From: Perkinsus olseni
Taxonomy: Eukaryota > Perkinsozoa > Perkinsida
DNA length: 31,923 nucleotides
Reading direction: 5' to 3'
Assembly: GCA_013115125.1 (NCBI GenBank)
Contig: JABANN010000407.1
Location: 1-31,923 of the forward strand
Shown: one piece after another, positions 20,190 through 30,859 of the stretch
Numbering within the stretch: position 1 is the first letter of the stretch
Layout of the letters: every line of letters begins with the position of its first letter
Notes under the pieces: generated by a model
Database searches by the model: none
What the model saw: only the letters and a program-made list of their open reading frames with translations
What the model was told of the DNA's origin: nothing
Translations under genes and position numbers: made by a program

Positions 20190-21760
20190 TTCAGGCCCCT
20201 ACAATCAATGAGGAGTATTTACCGTTCGCCAAGCAAGCGGTGATGCTGTGGACCGTAGCACTCGCCATCTCCCGCACGGCTACAGCAAGGCCTCGAGCTG
20301 CTAGATCGAGGCTAACTGGGCCGTATACCTTCCCAGCTAGCTCGAAGTACTCTCTCCAGTCTTTAGCGACGGAGCCAGCGGAGCATGCGCCACGACGCAA
20401 AACAGCGTAAGAGAAGAAGACCCCCTTTGACTCGAATTGTCTCTTTAGAAATTGACAACATCGTGTGGCACGATGAGTCTCACTGTGAGTCACGGTCTTG
20501 AAGGGACTGGGTGGCAATTAAGCCTACGTGGCGTGCCAAGCCTCCATTGCGATCGGTTTTTTTGCTCACCTGTGGGACTGGATTCGGAAAGTCAGGGATC
20601 TCTTTGCATAACCAAGGGGTCCTACCTGGAAATTATGGCACACCAGCAAGGCTGACTCGTGCATGCTTGCAAAGCGCCTCTTGGCACCTACTCGTGTAGT
20701 CAGGAGTTGCTTCAGCTCGTCTCGCACAGTTGTTAAGTTGCTTAATTGGTAAGTGAGCACCTTGATTCGAAGAGTCTGACTTGTTTGTTGACTATGATCG
20801 CTGAGCGATCATGGCTCGGCGAGCGGCGCTCGCCCGTCAACGTTGTCAAATCGGTCCCACCTGGAATGGTGGGATAAAACACGAGAGCCACTTCGTTAGG
20901 TTGCAGGAACCCGGCAACCTCGTTCGTGATGCTCTAAGGATAGTTCGGCATTGTCCACAACTCTGGCTCGTACCTTGGTGCAGATTCTGCACCAAGGTAC
21001 GATCCACTGCAGGTCTGCACTGCAGAAGCTTCTACAACGCTCGCACCGAGGTCGGAACTGTGCCGCGTGATGCCTATGGCGACCAAGATCACCAACCACG
21101 CACCGGGAGACTCGCCAACACTTCTCAGCGCGAGCCGTGTCATCTCACTAGACTCGTGTGCCTCATCCAAAATGTAGATCGTGTCTTCTCTAGTTACGGT
21201 TTCTAGTTCCTGCCGCAGGAAGTTGGTTGTCATTACATGCACGGTGCATGATGCACCTGAGCTTCATCCCTCGTGTACTCTCCAAAAGCTCGACCGTGAA
21301 ATTAACGGCGTGAACCCCAAACTGCGTTAAGCACACTCTTAACCCAGCATTGGAAGGCGCTCTGCCACAGCTTCAACAGCAATGCGACGAGGTTGAGGAA
21401 TCACAACTTTCGGTTCAGCTAGTACGAAGTATTGCGGTAGAATGGTGGATTTCAAATCCAGGATTTGCTGGAGTCCAGCAGCTGGACCCTGTAGGACACG
21501 TGTTAACCAGCGGTTAACACGTGGTCAATAACCACTGTGGTTTTGTGGTTTATCCACACAGCGGCTCTCCGTAAGCACTTTGAAAAGCTCAGGTTCGGGC
21601 TCGTCTTTTGGGTATCCTTGAAAATGAAGTCTCTTACCTTCAAAAGAGAGTGTAGATTTCATAAACGATGACTACACTGTCGGATCCAGATACTTCCTCG
21701 GAGGTAATAGCCATCCTGCCAGGATGATCCTGAACCGACTCGCTCTGAGCCCTCTTTTAG
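20190..21760 (-). pseudogene. Superfamily 2 DExH helicase remnant inside the palindromic block
   Basis: Several helicase blocks occur in the correct order on the minus strand. They are a KST-LPQ segment that looks like the tail of motif I (about 21425-21452), PKVVIPQPRRIAVEAVAERL, matching motif Ia of DEAH-type helicases (about 21350-21414), VMTTNFLRQEL followed by ILDEAHE, motifs Ib and II (about 21145-21240), a hydrophobic motif-IV-like strand (about 20630-20665), and LDLAARGLAV, matching motif V (about 20284-20312). They lie in different frames and are separated by hairpins, so the copy looks broken, with at least five interruptions, unless the cell removes the hairpins. It could derive from a host DEAH-box RNA helicase or from the helicase of an RNA virus; the motifs alone do not decide. 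Age is unclear, but conserved blocks are still easy to read, which argues against great antiquity. Confidence 0.55.
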
Positions 21761-22881
21761 AATCTCAAGCGGTAAGCTAGCCTTTCTTAACGAGTCTGCT
21801 GAATGTCTGTCTAACTCCTTGTTCTTCACGGATCGATCTGTCGGACAGTCCGTAGCAGTTGGCCTACCTCGCTTTGTTAGTTCTCCCGGATGGTTATCTC
21901 GAGCTTTCGCAGATCGTTGTGCTCGGGCCTCGAGCTGAAGACGTCTCTGACAGACTCGTGTCGAGTCACTCGACCCAAGACAAATCTGTCAATGGTCCAA
22001 GTCGCCTTAATTCAAAGGCATGCCCACAGCTTTTCTAGCAATTTAGCTAAATATGCATGAGACAGTCTGTCCGTGGACGCGGTTTTGTCGAGGGACCACA
22101 TGCCCTGCTCCAGAGCAAAAAGCATGCTGAACGTCCCGCCATAGGTTTCGGTCCGAATTTCGGACTCCTAAACTTTCGGAGCCCATCTTCACTTCCGCAT
22201 TTGTGGACTCGAAGCTTAAGGGCCTTAAGCCGAAAGCCTTACCATCAGGGGTCGAACTACGAATCCCGCCAGGAAACTTAGCTCCCCGTCATTTAACTCG
22301 AACACTCGATTCTTGCCCCCTACACGCCTAGGAGACTTCTAGTAGGAATGATCGAAATAATTATCGAGACGCGATGGGGTTCGCGGTGCTCGCAAAACTG
22401 GTCGCGGCATCGAGCATGCGCTCTTATACTCTGAGTCAGCAACCTGCAACCAGCGCTTCCTCGAATTGCGCTGTCATCTGTTCACTGTACCGCGAAGTTA
22501 CGACGCGCGCAAAATCTCCTTTAACCCAAAGAGGAGTAGTCTTCTTCCCGGTCACTCACCAATACGTGGCAATAGAGAAGCCTCTTGCGCCCATCCCGAA
22601 CTGCGCGTGCTATAGCGTGTGGCTGCGCCATTCAGAGGTAGAAGTGATGAGGGACCTAATTGGTGGTGCATCTCCCGTGCAGCACGGGCCGTGCTGATGG
22701 TGCTACTCGATGCATACCCTGTCCCGCCCCTGGAATGACAGAGTCCCATTATGGGACTCCCCATATTCTCCTATTCTCTGCGGAATACACATCAGGTGTG
22801 CACCAGCGCACGATGGCCTTGTGTATGGCTTGAGGGTCGTTCCGGCTAGTGGGGACCTTTCCACGTCGATAAGCAAGAGTT

Positions 22882-22922
22882 GCAAAAACCGTATGTCCGG
22901 CCTCTTCAAAAACCGTATGTCT
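22882..22922. repeat. 14-bp direct repeat
   Basis: AAAAACCGTATGTC occurs twice about 27 bases apart in this interval. Short direct duplication inside the palindromic block; no function suggested. Confidence 0.55.
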
Positions 22923-23282
22923 CCCCGAGGGACCCTCCTCATAGTGTGCAGCCCCTCAAAGGAGAGACTCTCTCCGAGAGAGCCTTCAGAGGGTTCTCAG
23001 AGGCACGCGAGCAGAAGCGACTAGTTAGGCGAATCTGCTCTGCTCTCTGAGTTAGCGCCAGGCTGAAGAGCTCGTCATTCTCGGTCGCATCGAGGGGAGC
23101 GTGCGGAATCAAGGAATAAGTGCAAGCCGCTTGAGGCTGCGGCTCACTGCTTCCAGCGTGAGTTTGCACGCGCGGGAGGACGCATGGACATCTCTACGCC
23201 TTTGAGAGCCAGGCTTTTCAGCGGTGAGGCTACAATTTCAAACTGTCCGTTTGTCTAGCCCTGTTACGTCACGTAACTCCAG

Positions 23283-23353
23283 AACGCCATGTACAAGGAG
23301 GTGTACGACGTACACTGTACGTAACTTACGTGCGCCTCCTTGTATATGGCGTT
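23283..23353. repeat. Three-way hairpin structure
   Basis: A 19-bp outer stem (AACGCCATGTACAAGGAGG at 23283-23301 with its complement at 23335-23353, one G-T pair) closes over two perfect inner hairpins, 23301-23315 (GTGTACG/CGTACAC) and 23319-23331 (ACGTAA/TTACGT). A further perfect hairpin, GTTACGT-C-ACGTAAC, lies just upstream near 23265-23279, and GTTCGTTT..AAACGAAC just downstream, near 23351-23376. As RNA this would fold as a three-way junction. Confidence 0.8.
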
Positions 23354-24703
23354 CGTTTTGAGGCCATGAAACGAACCATATAATACTAACCACACGTTCT
23401 CCACCTAATGCCATAACTCTGAAAGGGGATCGGCTAGGATCGCGAGCTGAGCTCGGTCCTCAACGCGGTTGAGTAGCCAAAACTTTTGGCTACTTTTGGC
23501 CACCGTTCCTTCGCCTGCTCGGAGTACAAGTCGCCTCCTGATTTTCAGTGTAGGCATCATTTCTCAAGGACTCCGCATGCAGCTCATTCGCTATATGGTT
23601 GATGTCGTCAACAGTCATCCCAGTCTCTTCTCTTCAGTGGGCACCGTTGGATGCTGTTCCCTCAACGACTTTCCCTGAGCGCGCAGTCCCGCCGTTCGAT
23701 GGCTAAAGTCAAACGAGATCTTGCTCACTGCTCGTCTCTCAGGAAGCCTTGTCTTCGCTGTTAATCCACCTGCTCTGTGCATTCAGGTCAGCACTATACT
23801 CGGCTTCCAAGAGAGTTATGGTACTGGAAGTACCTTTGCTTCTCTCCACGTGATCAGCGGTAGTCAGCTGCCGAGCTCTCCCTGAACAGGAGCAGCTCGC
23901 GGACGTCAATAGGGGCGAGGACAGATCCTTCAGCCATAGGATGTGAAGCCTGGGACCGAATCGACGACCTTACATCGCGCTGGATTGAGACTTGCAGAAG
24001 AGCTGGAGTTCGCCAGAGATGATGGCCGAATCCGAATCCCAGAGTGCCTCGATCATCGAAGTAAAGATACCTCTCCGTGGGAACGAAGGGGAGTCTATGT
24101 ACGCGATAGCCATTTTGCCCGGGGTTCTTGCACGATACGGGTTCGAACCGGGCACATCAAACATCGCCAACCACCCTCGTCACAGCACCGCAGCATCGGG
24201 TCAGTAAGTGACCCGACTGACTAGTCGGCGTTGGGCGCGTCTCAAAATTCGTCTATCAGGATAGGGACCCGGCCATGTCCCAACTACGATTCTCGGAGAA
24301 TCATTTTCCATAACAGACATGGTTGGATCCTGTAGATTGGCACGATGAGATCACTAGACTTGAGAGGGATGGTGGTTCTCTAAACCTCATCGTCGTTTCT
24401 GCTGCGATTCTGTTACTCTTCCTCGACGTCCACCACAATAAATGCTTAGCTAAACATTGGGAACCGACCGAAGTGGGTTGAGTGCGAGTGCTCGGGAGTC
24501 GTGAACATGATGCATGAAGTGCGCGGGTTCGTATAGCATTCTCTTTAGTGGAATCCCCCGCCATAGAGAGCTGCGGACTGAAAGTTGATCGGGAAAGCGT
24601 GATTTGAAGCTCTCACAGACGAGGATGTTGGCCAAGGAATGGAGTAGGTCGTGGCGTAGCCTCTTGAGCGCTATTCGCCGAGTAAACTAATAGTTTACTA
24701 CTA

Positions 24704-24769
24704 GGTGGCAGCCATGGTCGCTAACGTGTAGTTACAACGTCGCTAACGTTAGCGACCATGGCTGCCACC
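24704..24769. repeat. Perfect 24-bp inverted repeat
   Basis: The 24 bases at 24704-24727 (GGTGGCAGCCATGGTC..) are exactly reverse-complemented at 24746-24769 around an 18-base spacer. It is preceded directly by another perfect 9-bp hairpin at 24681-24699. The right arm begins inside a second small palindrome, CGCTAACGTTAGCG. A transcript of this site would form a long perfectly paired hairpin. Confidence 0.85.
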
Positions 24770-25070
24770 GTGATGGTGCGCAGGAGACTAGCGATTAATT
24801 ATGAGATGAAACAGCTTCAGAGTGGTACCTCTACTGGATGATATCTGACCGTACGGTTGCTTCACGGTTAATTGACCGGCAAAATAAGGTGTGGCTCGAA
24901 AAGAAGAGTGCGACTGCCTGTAAAGCGACCATGAAATTCAAGGTCTGACCAAATAGCTGTGTTTCTCCGGAAAACTGCCGTGTTACGATCTTTAATGTGA
25001 GTGACGATGGGTATTATGCCAGCATGTCTGTATATGTCTGTGTGTGTCTGTAAACCCAGTGTATACAGAC

Positions 25071-25110
25071 ACAGCGCAACATTTACGGACACAGCGCAAC
25101 ATTTACGGAC
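25071..25110. repeat. 20-bp tandem repeat, two copies
   Basis: ACAGCGCAACATTTACGGAC is repeated exactly at 25071-25090 and 25091-25110. The flanks carry related GACAC and TGTCTG runs (25025-25070), a small satellite-like patch. Confidence 0.8.
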
Positions 25111-25140
25111 ACTCCGTCGAGAACACTAGTTACGACGTGC

Positions 25141-25410
25141 ATGCATGATATTGCGGCAGAGACAAAACGAGAGACAACGGACCTCCGATATGGAAAACGA
25201 AGATGTAGCGATCCAGGGAATAGCGCTGTGAGCCTGACAGGAGGCCAACTTGGCCCGGCCGAGGGGTGGACCAGGACTGCAACACAACGAGAAGCTCCGA
25301 GAGAAAACTGCTACAGTTCAAGTGAAAAAAGCGAGCTACAAAGCTCAGAGGACAACACCATGAACCGGTCATCATGGGTTGTAAAGATGCCTGCACATCC
25401 GGGCTCATGA
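25141..25410 (+). CDS. Possible short ORF, function unknown
   Basis: An ATG-initiated frame of 89 codons starts MHDIAAETKRETTD. It is hydrophilic and rich in Ser, Glu and Arg (SSSEKSELQSSED), with no recognised domain. It lies downstream of the P5 ATPase gene on the opposite strand and could be a first exon, a leader or chance. Nothing in the sequence confirms expression. Confidence 0.22.
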   Translation: MHDIAAETKRETTDLRYGKRRCSDPGNSAVSLTGGQLGPAEGWTRTATQREAPRENCYSSSEKSELQSSEDNTMNRSSWVVKMPAHPGS

Positions 25411-25648
25411 AGATCCATGACGTTCAGGATAAGTTCGGACAGCGATATAATGATGATCCCAAGAGATGGGGACACGAAACAAGTTATAATATATCAATAC
25501 GCATTCTGCACCCACTCCGTTACAACTATGCTGCTGCAACAGCCCGTCATCTAAAAGGCCCCTTTACTTACGCAAGGCAGCAGAGCAGTAGAGCTTGGAA
25601 GGGTAGCCGCTTGCCAGAACCGTACAACGCACAGTACAAATGCATCAG

Positions 25649-28600
25649 TCACTCGGTTTTGTGTGCACGTAACTTGACGACCCATTTCCTCCAATACGAG
25701 CCAGAGAGACCAAAACCAAAGGCAGCGTGTTGTATTGCTATATAGACGAGCAAGATAATTGTCATTGTAACTCTGAAGGACGCCGGATACACGTTATTCG
25801 GGCCATCATATCCCAGAGTCGAGATAGCAGGAGATGTCCACGGGTATCTTTGCAAAGCGAGCTCAGCGCCGGGACCGGAAGGTCTGCAGTCGTAGCTCGG
25901 CTGAGGCGACCAGTCGATGAGCTCGGGTACTGCCTTCTGATAAGTATGGACTTGGGGGCCTAGGAAACACCCACCAACCGATCCTACTGAGTATTGCTCG
26001 ATGACAGGGATGCCTGCGGTTTGAAGAGATGCACCGGTGTCACAGTTAATGCGAAAAACGCAGGATAGGTCCCCAGGCTCAACCCAGAGCAGGCTGAAGA
26101 TCAAGACGTTGACGAGGATATACATCACGTTCAGAGCCCAATTCCAGAGCACGCCCTTCCTGAAAGCCCCTCCATATGAGGAGACATAAGCGTGTGTGCT
26201 CAGAGCTGTCAGCATGAGGCAGACTTGGACAGGCATATCGTAGTTGTCGCCTTTTTTCGCCCACTCCTGCGGCGGGACACGCAGATCGAGAGTGTTAACG
26301 CGATTGTACCACTCCCTGTTAGAAGGCGACCACAGGAAAGCGAACGCTACAGACTCGGCGACGAAGTACGCCAAGATGGGCAGAGTGCACACAAGAATGG
26401 TTCTCCACCCGAGCAGAGATCCGCTGGGACGATAGTCTGCAAGTCTGGTCGATGGACCGGAGAGAGTCATCGTCCACACCATCACAACGCTGATGAGGAT
26501 GTCTTGAGAAATCCAGAACCACTCGCCTGGCACCTGGTTCCCGATGATAGTACCCACGACTCGGGAACTGGTGAGAATGAATGCATATACGATGAAGAAG
26601 GAGTAGGTGGCGATGTTAGTAGCGAGGCAGGCGCGACCCTCCCGGATCATGTCAACAACCGTGAAGAGAGATCGACCATCACGACCAGAACTGAAAGGTG
26701 AGACCATAGATGCTTCGGCATCAGATAGAGCCATACCAGCATGAGCAGCACGAAGGGCGCCGCAGTCATTACCACCGTCACCACACATGCCAACCACCAA
26801 TTTCTGAGATTGGAGGTACTTCGTCACGTTGACCTTATCCTCAGGCTTCATGCGGGCGAACACGAAGATGTCCTTCCACAAACGATCGAGCTGGAGGGAG
26901 TTGTGGACCAGGTATTTCCACGCAGATCTCGTCACAGCTAATTGATCTGCGCCGGCCTTGATATCTGAGCATGGCTCGTTCCTCTCAGTATCAGTCCACA
27001 CCAGCTCGTCGGCCTTCTCATCGAAGTCACCCAGTAGAACTCGTCCCCGTGTAGTGGCCTCAATTATACCGCACTCCTTGGCGATGGAGATACCAGTCAA
27101 GACGTTATCACCAGTGCACATGACGCTGCGAATGCTCCCGGCAGACAAGGCTTTCATAGCAGCGGGTGAGTCTGGCTTCATTTCGTTACGAAAAAGTAGA
27201 AGACCACACATCGATAGGCCCAACTCGAGAGAGTCCCTTCTAGCCGATATGATTTGCTCGTCCGTCAAGGAGTCGTCCAGAGTTTTGCTGGCCATCGCCA
27301 AGGTGTAGTAATTATCAGAAGCACAAGCCTCCGAGACCTCGACATAGTCTGCTGGGATCGTCTCGGGCAGGGAAATAGCGGCCACGCGTTCATAGGACCC
27401 CTTGATAATGACGATTGCTTCCCCGGTGGACAAGTCCCTGATCACCGAGCCGGACGTCATCCGGTTGTGATCGAAGTCGAGCTTCTTTAAGACCTTCAGC
27501 TTGTGCTCACCCTTTGGTGAGGTGATGATATTATCCGAGCCCTCCTCCCCTGGGTTGGGGAGAGACCATCCACTGGTAGTGAACATCGACACTTCGACGT
27601 TATTACCCACCAAGGTCCCATCACGCAGACTCGTCACAGTATGGCAACACGCCAAGCCGTATTGCATCCTCAGGGGAACCTTCTCTGATATCACGGACTT
27701 ATTCTGGTCATCGAGAGGAGGCAAGCCAGGCTCGAACTGCACCTTGCTCATGAACTTTCGCTTGGAAGCGTCGACGGCCACCACAGCTGCGAAATCCATC
27801 CCGTCTTTGGTGATGGTACCGGTTTTGTCGAAGACCATAGTCGATATCTTTCCGGCAACGGGTATCCTCCCCGGTTGAAGACATGATATCTTATGATGCT
27901 TCTCCAGCCTGTAGGCCGTGACAGACTGGCCCATCACAATGGAGACAGGCAGCATTGGGTTCATTGCCTGCGCAATAGTGCAGAGGACCTGTAGGCAGGT
28001 GACGACCCAGGAACCAAGGTTCGTCGAGGTCAGGTAGAGAACGATGATGAGGACGGCATACAGGGCAAGGATGCCGTAGACGATCGGCAGCTGGTCCGTA
28101 TACTTGAACCTAGCATGAAACTCATCACGTAGTTGCTGGGTGACGAGGCACGAGAATTCTGTCCACTAGAACTCTCCACAAGTTTCGTGGCTGATAGCCT
28201 AGGGTTAGGACGGCACGCTATGACAAGTACTGAAGATCACATGATCTCCGGTCGCATTTCAGTATAGCACGCACACGTGGAGCGGTGCGTGGCTCCCTTA
28301 CCCGAGTGAGCCTACCTGACGGACTGAGGGAAAAGAACCATCCTAATGAGTTGGCCTTTGGTTGTCAGAGCTCCAACACCGGTCGCCAACAACACAGCCC
28401 GTCCCTCGTGCGGACCAGTCGACTGCATACAGGTGGTGCCTGCATAAATGCCCAGATCCCGCCGGAGGATGGTCCGAAGAGAGGAGGTCTCACCTGCGTA
28501 TGCCATATTTTTCTTAGTAACTTCAGCACCTTGAACGTCTTCAACGGGGAACTTTTGGATGGGCATAGGCTCCCCCGTGAGCATCGATTCATTGACGATA

Positions 28601-29874
28601 ATCGACCCTTGCACAATCACACCGTCGCATGGGAGAGGCTCCCCTTCCTCCACTCTTAGTAGGTCACCAAGGACCACACCATGGGAGCCGATTTCGATCC
28701 ACTCTCCCGATCTCAATACCTTCACCCGGCTCTCGAGCTTCGCCATAGCAGCGATCTTCTTCTGGCCTCTTCTCACGATGAACAGGGCCCGATAGATTCC
28801 GGCAATGAGGGTCATGCCCAGCCAAATACAACCGATGTTCCACGTCGTGTAGACGATGTAGGACCAGGCTGCGATGGACTGCAGTATATACAGCACATCG
28901 CTGAACTCGGCGGCCAAACTTTCGAGAACGCCAGGGACCCTCACCCGTATCTCATTCGGGCCGGTTTTCTCCAGTTCGAGTTTGGCCTCGTCGTGACTCA
29001 TACCACCGGCTTTCATCTGGTGATGCATCTCAGCGGATGTCCATTCTCCCATACCAACAGGACGGTATCGCCCTTCCTCGTCATCTAGCACATATCTTAC
29101 ACACGTATAATCGTAGCACTTCACGCCAAGGAGCTTGTCGTACTCAACCTCCACCAACGTCTTGCAAGTTGCAGTCCTGAATCTCGTACGCAGTCTGTCC
29201 CACAGGACCGACAATTGACGACCAAAAGCCGGGATGTCTTCCTCGGAGGCCATGCCAGGATCGATCATGTCTTTAGAATCCTCAGCGAGCGGCACGGCTT
29301 CTTCAATGACCACGTTGGTCGCATCAGGGAGATTGGGTTCTGGGAGCATGAACAGAGTGGCGAGAGAGCCATAGAATTTAGATAGTGTAGCAGCAAGTAC
29401 ATGAAAGATGACCATAGAATATATGCAGGGTATCACAACTCCGTTCCAGTCAGTCTGCCAGGCCGAAAGGAGCTCAGGAAAATATGAAAATGTGCAGAAG
29501 ACGACGATGCCAAGGTAGGCCAAGACCAGCAGGACGATCCAAGAATACAGAATAGTTGTGCCGACGACCGATCTTCTGTACCCGGTTTGAATGAAGAGCC
29601 TCTCGACCTCATCTGGACTGTGAAATGATAGACGACGGGCAGCATCACATGACTTGTGTTTCGACTTGAAGGATTTAGTAGTGTGGGCGGAACGATAGAT
29701 CAGAAAGATTGCAGAGATGAGGAGCTGGCAGCAAAGGACGCAGGTCCAGGTGAGGGCAACCCCAGCTCCGAATTCCATACGTGGTAGTTGGAAGTTCTCG
29801 ATAAACTGAGAAAACTGGCGATTCCGGTAGCCGAGCGATGGCCCAACGGCGGGCGAAGTCCGTCTGACTCTCAT
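25649..29874 (-). CDS. P5-type cation-transporting P-ATPase (ATP13A-like)
   Basis: A membrane pump of the P5 group, which in other eukaryotes moves polyamines (P5B) or handles transmembrane helices (P5A) in ER or endolysosomal membranes. The first part (28494-29874) starts at the ATG at 29872-29874 and holds the N-terminal helices and the actuator domain (NESMLTGEPMP). A 54-nt intron (28440-28493, GTGAGA..GCAG) follows, then TTKGQLIRMVLFP. A second intron of roughly 150-190 nt lies between about 28320 and 28136; its acceptor is TTCTAG before 28165 or CACCCAG before 28135, and the donor is uncertain. The rest, to the stop at 25649, carries the phosphorylation site DKTGTIT (about 27829), GMCGDGGNDCGAL with AHAGMALSDAEAS typical of P5 pumps, and the C-terminal helices. 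The usual PPALP of helix M4 reads NPMLP. Total is about 1300 residues, normal for the group. P5B is favoured over P5A by the hinge and M4 context. Confidence 0.9.
28170..28320. other. Intron of the P5 ATPase gene with hairpins
   Basis: The intron carries nested inverted repeats: CACGCAC..GTGCGTG near 28267-28290, and arms around ACTGAA..TTCAGT with GATCACATGATC between them (about 28210-28265). It is longer than the usual introns here and its structure recalls the 18.5-24.8 kb block. Confidence 0.45.
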
Positions 29875-30094
29875 GCGTTTGCGCGTCGGAAAAACGCTAC
29901 TTGCCGCGATGATAGTCTAACAGCTAAGTAGCACTGGGCCAGGCTGTAGGTGTTACATAGCGTACACAATAGTCGTCACCATGTTGTCACTATAATGTGG
30001 ACTCACAGCAAAGCGCCAAGGCAACAGCACGCATGCGCATGTGGTGAGCATGCGTGCAGTCAAAGAGCGTCAGGCGCAGTACCGGTTAATCTGA
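29875..30094. other. Intergenic
   Basis: Short spacer between the P5 ATPase start and the end of the next minus-strand gene. GCATGCGCATG and its near complement GAGCATGCGTGC (about 30029-30058) form a weak inverted repeat. Presumed promoter of the ATPase gene. Confidence 0.35.
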
Positions 30095-30684
30095 TCAGCA
30101 AGACCATGGTGATGCCTTCGGGAACATTCTGCGCCTCAGATCCCAAAAGTAGTAGCCTATGAGCTTTTAGCCCGATCGAAACTCATGCATGCACCGACAA
30201 GATGGAACCACACGATCGGCAACTCACCGTTTGTACCGACTCGACGAAGATCCCCTTGTGAGCTTAACCAGGTATTTAACAGACTGCCTTTCCTGAGTTT
30301 CAAGAGCACTGCCAGGATCGTCTTCACACGTTGAGTTCAAGTCTGATAGCGCTCCTGAGAGCGAACACCTCGCAAAAGAATCTCGACGCTTTGATCTTTC
30401 GCTCCCATCATTCTTTCCATCGGGCCAATGAGACGAGTCGCCGCTATAAGAGGCCAGTGTGCCATTTCACGCCCCAGTGGATGGCCTGCTCTCATTGGAT
30501 CTCTGATGCCAGTCTGGGAGACTCTGTCTCCGTCACTCGAGTGTATTGGCTCACGGCCCGCCAATTCCATTGCGCGGATCTTCTTCAAGAGCACCAACTC
30601 CTCGGGAGTTAACTCGACAGACTGTTTCTGAATAGCAGGATCTACAGGCTTCTTGGACGGATCATCGCCGTTGTCAGAGGGCAT
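30095..30684 (-). CDS. Hypothetical three-exon gene
   Basis: Function not recognised. The ATG at 30682-30684 begins MPSDNGDDPSKKPVDPAI. Exon 1 is 30369-30684, exon 2 30228-30308 and exon 3 30095-30156, with introns of 60 nt (GTGTTC..GGCAG) and 71 nt (GTGAGT..CATAG). Phases agree and give 152 residues. The N-terminal third is charged, with a helical segment VELTPEELVLLKKIRAMEL; the C-terminus ends NGYYFWDLRRRMFPKASPW-type aromatic and basic residues. An alternative acceptor only 26 nt after the first donor also gives an open, in-phase product (about 175 residues, with a stop near 30060), so the first intron needs transcript evidence. The A/T-rich stretch at 30690-30780 is the presumed promoter. 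Confidence 0.5.
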
Positions 30685-30859
30685 GAAAGGCAAAGTGATA
30701 TAACAAATCACTAATCATCACATAACTATCGACGATTAGAGAGCTCAACGATATACGACGTTAATTAATCATCATATACAAAGTGATCATCGAGAATAGT
30801 TAGTCTAGATGGCTGCGCTCCGCTCAATCGTCGCTCGCCCTGCGACACCAGTGTCATAA

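Larger units (their letters stand above)
18540..24770. repeat. Hyper-palindromic block
   Basis: Over 6 kb is crowded with short perfect inverted repeats with tiny loops. Examples (stem/loop): 18549-18565 (8/1) overlapping 18557-18571 (7/1); 18844-18858 (6/3); 19036-19059 (10/4) overlapping 19053-19067 (7/1) and 19057-19071 (7/1); 19405-19431 (13/1); 19482-19504 (10/3); 19672-19696 (12/1); 20087-20107 (9/3); 22674-22688 (7/1); 22741-22759 (9/1); 23474-23492 (9/1); 24681-24699 (9/1); 24704-24769 (24/18). The stems differ in sequence, so this is not one repeat family but a structural habit. The neighbouring genes do not show it at this density. No complete gene is visible inside. Possible origins are fold-back template switching, insertion of hairpin elements, or selection for RNA or DNA structure. 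Confidence 0.75.

Noticed and set aside
18540-24770. CRISPR array or prokaryotic island
   Set aside because: The repeats are palindromes of differing sequence without regular spacing or a common repeat unit, and the context is eukaryotic.
18540-24770. Retroelement or Polinton-type element
   Set aside because: No reverse transcriptase, integrase, capsid or polymerase motif and no terminal repeats were seen; only helicase motifs are present.
25374-25745. 123-codon plus-strand frame overlapping the 3' end of the P5 ATPase
   Set aside because: It starts at an ATG but has no recognisable domain and runs antisense into the pump's coding sequence; not enough to call a gene.
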